From an uncultured Lachnospiraceae bacterium (GTDB lineage: Bacteria; Bacillota; Clostridia; Lachnospirales; Lachnospiraceae), in assembly GCA_902783295.1 (NCBI GenBank), contig CACZQT010000428.1:1-10416 (forward strand): 10,416 nucleotides of DNA. The letters are read 5' to 3'. This document shows, in pieces, positions 7,587-10,416 of this stretch. The position numbers were made by a program, and so were the translations under genes. Each line of letters begins with the position of its first letter. The stretch's first letter is position 1. The notes below the pieces were generated by a model that saw only the letters and a program-made list of their open reading frames with translations, made no database searches and was not told where the DNA came from.

Positions 7587-7644
7587 GAACAAGGGGACAG
7601 TCCCTCTGTCCCGAAACAGGGACAGAGGGACTGTCCCCTTGTTC
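7587..7644. repeat. Perfect 26-base inverted repeat made of two REP-like hairpins
   Basis: Bases 7587-7612 are perfectly complementary to 7619-7644, with a 6-base centre (GAAACA). Each arm is itself a hairpin: GGGACAG-TCCCT-CTGTCCC (7594-7612) and GGGACAG-AGGGA-CTGTCCC (7619-7637). GAACAAG/CTTGTTC flank the pair. A further copy of GAACAAGG lies at 7577-7584. This is the layout of paired, inverted REP units. Similar GGGACAG...CTGTCCC repeats are scattered between genes in some Bacillota, from memory. There is no T-tract, so it is not a normal terminator. Confidence 0.75.
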
Positions 7645-7645
7645 C

Positions 7646-7682
7646 AGAAAAGCAGGCCCACATGGAGCCTGCTTTTCTTTTT
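7646..7682 (-). terminator. Bidirectional intrinsic terminator after rplA
   Basis: AGAAAAGCAGGC (7646-7657) pairs with GCCTGCTTTTCT (7667-7678) around a short loop that can add CCA/TGG pairs. Read on the minus strand, the stem ends in a U-rich run (GCCTGCTTTTCT), closing the rpmG-rplA unit 24 bases after the rplA stop. The plus strand also has a T-rich tail (7673-7682). Confidence 0.8.
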
Positions 7683-7705
7683 GGGAAACAGAATCTATTT
7701 CTGCC

Positions 7706-8404
7706 TTATGCGTTCATGTACTTGACAGGGTTGACCTTCACGCCGGGGCCCATGGTGGACGCCAGAACGATGCTCTTCATATAGGTACCCTTCAGGGTGC
7801 TGGGACGAGCCTTCGCCAGAACGCTCATGATGGCATCCAGGTTGTCAGCCAGAGCTTCCTCAGTAAAGGAAACCTTGCCGATCGGCACATGGATGATGTT
7901 GGTCTTGTCAAGACGATACTCGATCTTACCGGCTTTAATTTCCTGGATTGCCTTGGTGACATCCATGGTAACGGTACCGGCCTTCGGGTTGGGCATCAAG
8001 CCCTTCGGGCCCAGAACACGGCCCAGACGACCAACCACACCCATCATATCGGGGGTAGCAACTACTACGTCGAAATCCAGCCAGCCTTCGTTCTGGATCT
8101 TCGGGATCAGTTCCTCAGCGCCTACATAATCCGCACCGGCTGCTGCAGCTTCATCTGCTTTCGCACCCTTCGCGAATACCAGAACGCGAACCGTCTTGCC
8201 GGTGCCGTGAGGCAGAACAACCGCACCACGGATCTGCTGATCTGCATGACGTCCGTCGCAGCCGGTACGTACGTGCAGTTCAACGGTCTCATCAAACTTT
8301 GCCGGAGCTGTCTTCTTCACCAGGGCAATCGCCTCAGCGGAATCATACAGCGCATATCTGTCATAGCTCTTGGCTACCTCTGCGTATTTTTTTCCTCTCT
8401 TCAT
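7706..8404 (-). CDS. rplA: 50S ribosomal protein L1
   Basis: L1 forms the mobile L1 stalk of the large subunit, binds 23S rRNA and helps move deacylated tRNA out of the E site; in many bacteria it also represses its own mRNA. The 232-residue length is standard. Family hallmarks are FDETVELHVRTGCDGRHADQ (about 37-56), RGAVVLPHGTGK, and GRLGRVLGPKGLMPNPKAGT (about 125-144). The start at 8404 has AGGAGGGG at 8411-8418. It lies 15 bases after rplK. It is the last gene of the unit and is followed by a terminator instead of rplJ. Confidence 0.98.
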   Translation of the reverse strand: MKRGKKYAEVAKSYDRYALYDSAEAIALVKKTAPAKFDETVELHVRTGCDGRHADQQIRGAVVLPHGTGKTVRVLVFAKGAKADEAAAAGADYVGAEELIPKIQNEGWLDFDVVVATPDMMGVVGRLGRVLGPKGLMPNPKAGTVTMDVTKAIQEIKAGKIEYRLDKTNIIHVPIGKVSFTEEALADNLDAIMSVLAKARPSTLKGTYMKSIVLASTMGPGVKVNPVKYMNA

Positions 8405-8419
8405 CGTTCACCCCTCCTA

Positions 8420-8845
8420 TTAGTCTTCTACCACAATGCCCATGCTTCTGGCCGTACCGGCGATCATGCTGGTAGCGGCTTCTACGCTGGCTGCATTCAG
8501 GTCAGGCATCTTCAGCTCGGCAATCTTCTGTACTTCGGCGCGCTTCAGGGTCGCAACCTTGGTCTTGTTCGGAGTACCGGAACCGGACTTGATGCCGGCC
8601 GCTTTCTTCAGCAGAACAGCGGCAGGGGGGGTCTTGGTGATGAAGCTGAAGCTTCTATCTGCGTAAACCGTGATGACTACAGGGATGATCAGATCGCCCT
8701 GGTCAGCGGTTCTCGCGTTAAACTCTTTGGTAAACTGAACGATGTTTACACCATGCTGGCCCAGTGCCGGGCCTACGGGCGGAGCCGGGGTCGCTTTCCC
8801 GGCGGGAATCTGCAATTTGATATAACCAGTTACCTTCTTTGCCAT
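8420..8845 (-). CDS. rplK: 50S ribosomal protein L11
   Basis: L11 sits at the base of the L7/L12 stalk in the GTPase-associated centre of the large subunit and contacts elongation factors and RelA. The 141 residues are full length. The N-terminal domain has IKLQIPAGKATPAPPVGPAL and GQHGVNIVQFTKEFN; the C-terminal RNA-binding domain has SGSGTPNKTKVATLKRAEV and MIAGTARSMGIVVED. The start at 8845 has GGAGGA a few bases upstream. It lies 105 bases after nusG, behind a structured leader, and 15 bases before rplA. Confidence 0.98.
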   Translation of the reverse strand: MAKKVTGYIKLQIPAGKATPAPPVGPALGQHGVNIVQFTKEFNARTADQGDLIIPVVITVYADRSFSFITKTPPAAVLLKKAAGIKSGSGTPNKTKVATLKRAEVQKIAELKMPDLNAASVEAATSMIAGTARSMGIVVED

Positions 8846-8950
8846 GATGGCTTCCTCCTTATTCTTTCAGCCGCTCTCCGGCTGATTGTGGTGTTAAAAA
8901 GGCGAGGCGCCTCTCCCACACATTTCCCGGCTGCTGACTGCAGCCAAATG
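8846..8950 (-). promoter_or_regulatory. Structured rplK leader, candidate L1-binding autoregulatory site
   Basis: The nusG-rplK gap folds into three hairpins on the minus strand. The first is CATTT-GGCTGC-AGTCA-GCAGCC-GGG-AAATG (8921-8950). The second is GTGG (8916-8919) pairing with CCAC (8888-8891), enclosing GAG and an AGGCG/CGCCT stem. The third is CAGCCG/CGGCTG (8868-8884), just before the ribosome binding site. A GTGGGAG...ACCAC element ahead of rplK recalls the mRNA site through which L1 represses the L11-L1 operon. That match is from memory of the motif; no promoter was seen. Confidence 0.5.
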
Positions 8951-9646
8951 TCATTTCATTTTCCGGACTTCACCGAAGCCAAGCTCCAGTGTGGCACCGC
9001 CGAACATGTCTACAGCAATGGTTACCCGCTGCTTGCTTTCATTGATGGAACGAACCGGACCGGTCATTCCCTGGAACTGTTCGGAGGTAATGACGACCAT
9101 ATCCCCGACCTGCAGGTCGATGTAGACTGGTCTCTCTCTTCGTACAACATCACCGCCGGTACTGATTCCCATGCGGGCCAGCTCCTCCGGTTCCAGCGGA
9201 ACCAGATCTCCGCCGGGTCCTACGAAACCGGTCACACCACGGGTATTGCGGACTACGTACCAGGTCATATCGGTATGCACCATATGCACCAGCACATATC
9301 CGGGAAGCATTTTTTTCTGAGAGGATTTGTGAGCACCTTCTTTGTACTCATCTACTTCCTCCATCGGAACCAGGACTTCCAGAATCAGATTCTGCAGCTT
9401 ACGGTTTTCAATGGCTTTTTCCAGATCTTTTTTGACCTTGTTCTCATACCCGGAATAGGTATGTACCACATACCATTTCGCATCCGGATTATCCACCTGT
9501 TCCGTTTCGCCGGCGTTGTTTTCCGCCTCCTGGCCTTCTGCTGACATTTCCGGAGTCTCAGCAGGGATTTCCGCCTCTCCGTTATTTGCCATGCTGTCCG
9601 TTTCCTGCGCTTCCGCTAAGCCCTTCGTATCCAGCGCTTCCGCCAT
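8951..9646 (-). CDS. nusG: Transcription elongation/termination factor NusG with acidic N-terminal extension
   Basis: NusG binds RNA polymerase and affects elongation, pausing and Rho or ribosome coupling. The NGN domain covers about 57-150 (KWYVVHTYSGYENKV, LPGYVLV, WYVVRNTRGVTGFVG). The KOW domain covers about 178-231 (LQVGDMVVI, FQGMTGPVRSI, VDMFGGATLELGF). Residues 1-55 are extra compared with the usual length of about 175-180: low complexity, with 16 acidic residues and one lysine. The start at 9646 is chosen because GGAGG lies at 9652-9656; the frame stays open to 9688 without a better site. A shorter product from the ATG at 9592 is possible but has a weaker AGGAA site. It sits between secE and rplK in the usual order. 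Confidence 0.95.
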   Translation of the reverse strand: MAEALDTKGLAEAQETDSMANNGEAEIPAETPEMSAEGQEAENNAGETEQVDNPDAKWYVVHTYSGYENKVKKDLEKAIENRKLQNLILEVLVPMEEVDEYKEGAHKSSQKKMLPGYVLVHMVHTDMTWYVVRNTRGVTGFVGPGGDLVPLEPEELARMGISTGGDVVRRERPVYIDLQVGDMVVITSEQFQGMTGPVRSINESKQRVTIAVDMFGGATLELGFGEVRKMK

Positions 9647-9666
9647 ACTTGCCTCCGTCGAGATTT

Positions 9667-9685
9667 GAAAGAACCGGGTTCTTTC
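9667..9685 (-). promoter_or_regulatory. Hairpin in the secE-nusG gap
   Basis: GAAAGAACC and GGTTCTTTC are perfectly complementary around one central base, giving at least 7 pairs with a CCCGG loop. It lies 10 bases upstream of the nusG ribosome binding site. A second small palindrome, GCTGAT/ATCAGC (9725-9738), follows the secE stop codon. No T-run is present, so neither is a terminator. A role in processing or nusG translation is inference. Confidence 0.45.
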
Positions 9686-9747
9686 CACTGCTTTCCGTAC
9701 CCCTGCCCGCCAATCTGCCGGACAGCTGATACATCAGCCCATGTTCC

Positions 9748-9918
9748 TTACAGTATAAAGCCCAGACCGAACTTGATCACCATGTCCAGAATGCCGATCA
9801 GGACACCAAGACCGATGCCGAAGCAAACAACGGCGATCGTTTCCTTGGTCACCTGCTTCCGGCTGGGCCAGATGATCTTCTTGAATTCTGCTTTTAAAAC
9901 CTCAAACTTTTCTCCCAT
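9748..9918 (-). CDS. secE: Preprotein translocase subunit SecE
   Basis: SecE is the small essential subunit that clamps SecY in the membrane translocon. The 56-residue product reads MGEKFEVLKAEFKKIIWPSR, then KQVTKETIAVV and one hydrophobic segment ending in KFGLGFIL. The WPSRKQVTKET stretch is the conserved amphipathic/hinge region of the single-span SecE of Bacillota, followed by the membrane helix (about 28-56). The start at 9918 has AAAGGA at 9926-9931, 7 bases upstream. It lies 27 bases after rpmG and 101 before nusG. It is shorter than common ORF length cut-offs, so it is easily missed. Confidence 0.96.
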   Translation of the reverse strand: MGEKFEVLKAEFKKIIWPSRKQVTKETIAVVCFGIGLGVLIGILDMVIKFGLGFIL

Positions 9919-9945
9919 CGAAAAATCCTTTCCGCACCAAAAGAC

Positions 9946-10095
9946 TTATTTGGTCTCCCTGTGCATCGTGTGTTTTCTGCAGAATCGGCAATACTTCTTG
10001 GTCTCCATCCTCTCCGGATGATTCTTCTTTTCTTTGGTCACGTTATAATTACGCTGTTTGCACTCGGTGCAGGCCAAAGTAATCCTTACACGCAT
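9946..10095 (-). CDS. rpmG: 50S ribosomal protein L33, zinc-binding form
   Basis: L33 is a small protein of the large ribosomal subunit near the E site. The 49-residue product starts MRVRITLACTECKQRNYNVT and ends in CRFCRKHTMHRETK. Cys9, Cys12, Cys36 and Cys39 make it the zinc-ribbon (C+) form, which many bacteria swap for a cysteine-free paralogue when zinc is scarce. The start at 10095 has GGAGG at 10106-10110, 10 bases upstream. It is the first gene of rpmG-secE-nusG-rplK-rplA and lies behind a leader of about 175 bases. It is too short for many ORF callers. Confidence 0.97.
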   Translation of the reverse strand: MRVRITLACTECKQRNYNVTKEKKNHPERMETKKYCRFCRKHTMHRETK

Positions 10096-10272
10096 CTTCT
10101 TTTTTCCTCCGTCCGCTCATGGTTCGTTCAGAGACCGGGATTCCGGTCTCACCATGGGTGAAAATGTCTCTGGTTCCCGCGGACCCGCGGCCTCCTTCCT
10201 CTGTGCCAAGTCCCGGAAACCACTCTCAGATCTCCGTTAAGCAACACAAAAAAAAGACTTCGTCAAGTCCTG
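10096..10272 (-). promoter_or_regulatory. Long structured 5' leader of rpmG
   Basis: About 175 bases separate the promoter from rpmG. A large stem-loop lies directly before the ribosome binding site: CATGGT/ACCATG (10118-10123, 10151-10156) outside, and GAGACCGG/CCGGTCTC (10131-10138, 10143-10150) inside, with a 7-base bulge on one arm. A second hairpin is CCGCG/CGCGG (10177-10190). AAGGAGG at 10191-10197 looks like a ribosome binding site but has no start codon behind it. I do not recognise a known riboswitch class. Confidence 0.5.
10248..10269 (-). terminator. Terminator-like hairpin just after the rpmG promoter
   Basis: On the minus strand, GACTT-GACG-AAGTC (10256-10269) is followed by a run of eight T (10248-10255). 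The stem has only 5 pairs, so it is weak. It begins a few bases after the expected transcription start. It could end read-through from an upstream gene, cause early termination or slippage on rpmG transcripts, or be a chance structure. Confidence 0.45.
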
Positions 10273-10276
10273 CCGG

Positions 10277-10308
10277 ATTATAGTACCATAAACCATCTGT
10301 CACGTCAA
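10277..10308 (-). promoter_or_regulatory. Promoter of the rpmG-secE-nusG-rplK-rplA unit
   Basis: On the minus strand, TTGACG (10303-10308) is followed after 17 bases by TACTAT (10280-10285). An overlapping perfect TATAAT (10277-10282) sits at a 20-base spacing. The -35/TACTAT pair is the better-spaced choice. Transcription would start near 10273, about 178 bases upstream of rpmG. Confidence 0.7.
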
Positions 10309-10327
10309 CTGGTTTTTGTTACAGATT

Positions 10328-10416
10328 CACAGCCAGGCGTAAACCGAAAAACAGACGGCGCAAGCTTGCTTGCAGCGGCTGTTTGCAGGTTTACATCTGG
10401 CGACAATGGCACAGCC
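10328..10416. repeat. Long imperfect hairpin bounded by short direct repeats at the window edge
   Basis: GCCAG-GC-GTAAACC (10332-10345) pairs with GGTTTAC-AT-CTGGC (10388-10401). Inside are AAACAG/CTGTTT (10349-10354, 10379-10384) and GCAAG/CTTGC (10360-10364, 10369-10373). CACAGCC occurs at 10328-10334 and 10410-10416. No gene was seen here. It might be a terminator region of the gene to the right or a small repeat element; the window ends too soon to tell. Confidence 0.5.

Noticed and set aside
5988..9544. Long plus-strand frames opposite surE/AKR (5988-7784) and rplA/rplK/nusG (7889-9544)
   Set aside because: Both run across several well-identified minus-strand genes and their gaps and have no family signature.
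10118..10156. 12-codon upstream ORF in the rpmG leader (MVRPESRSLNEP)
   Set aside because: It coincides with the bulged stem-loop but has no ribosome binding site in front; the start and stop arise from the two arms of the inverted repeat.
10096..10272. T-box riboswitch in the rpmG leader
   Set aside because: GC-rich CCGCGG text resembles part of a T-box, but the ordered motifs (AGAGA, GGGTGGNACCGCG, antiterminator and terminator) are missing, and the downstream gene is not an aminoacyl-tRNA synthetase or amino-acid gene.
1..10416. CRISPR array, tRNA, rRNA, transposase, toxin-antitoxin or defence genes
   Set aside because: No regularly spaced repeats, no tRNA T-loop/acceptor pattern, and no such protein signatures were seen on either strand.

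Overview
The window reads as chromosomal DNA of a moderately GC-rich member of the Bacillota. The evidence is the ribosomal/transcription cluster rpmG-secE-nusG-rplK-rplA in Bacillota order, a 49-residue four-cysteine L33, a very short SecE, RecD2 in place of RecBCD-type RecD, and strong GGAGG-type ribosome binding sites. A diderm class such as the Negativicutes would fit the base composition and the secreted enzyme, but nothing here proves it. No transposase, phage gene, CRISPR array, tRNA or rRNA was seen.

Layout, left to right. (1) 1-260, minus: 5' part of a DUF362-type protein with its own promoter. (2) 438-3200, minus: RecD2-type helicase fused in frame to a C-terminal DUF4186 domain; this is the most unusual protein here. 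(3) 3201-3736: divergent intergenic region. (4) 3737-5356, plus: secreted alpha/beta-hydrolase esterase with an N-terminal Ig-like domain, the only plus-strand gene. It uses codons like the ribosomal genes and ends in a strong terminator. (5) 5483-5678: structured non-coding DNA. (6) 5679-7559, minus: two-gene unit, aldo/keto reductase with two [4Fe-4S] motifs followed by surE. (7) 7560-7705: a pair of inverted REP-like hairpins beside a terminator. (8) 7706-10095, minus: rpmG, secE, nusG, rplK, rplA. (9) 10096-10416: long structured rpmG leader, promoter, and an imperfect hairpin at the window edge.

Functional links. The rpmG-rplA cluster supplies a ribosomal protein (L33), a translocon subunit (SecE), the elongation factor NusG and the L11/L1 pair. 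The nusG-rplK gap resembles an L1-binding autoregulatory leader. The cluster stops at rplA with a terminator, whereas rplJ-rplL-rpoBC normally follow in bacteria, so this is a rearranged or split locus. secE and rpmG are shorter than common ORF cut-offs and were found by reading the minus strand directly. The other genes look like unrelated housekeeping or metabolic units.

There is no obvious defence or mobile system. The best candidates for undescribed biology are the RecD2-DUF4186 fusion, the acidic N-terminal extension of NusG, the structured leaders, and the REP-like pair at the ribosomal cluster breakpoint.
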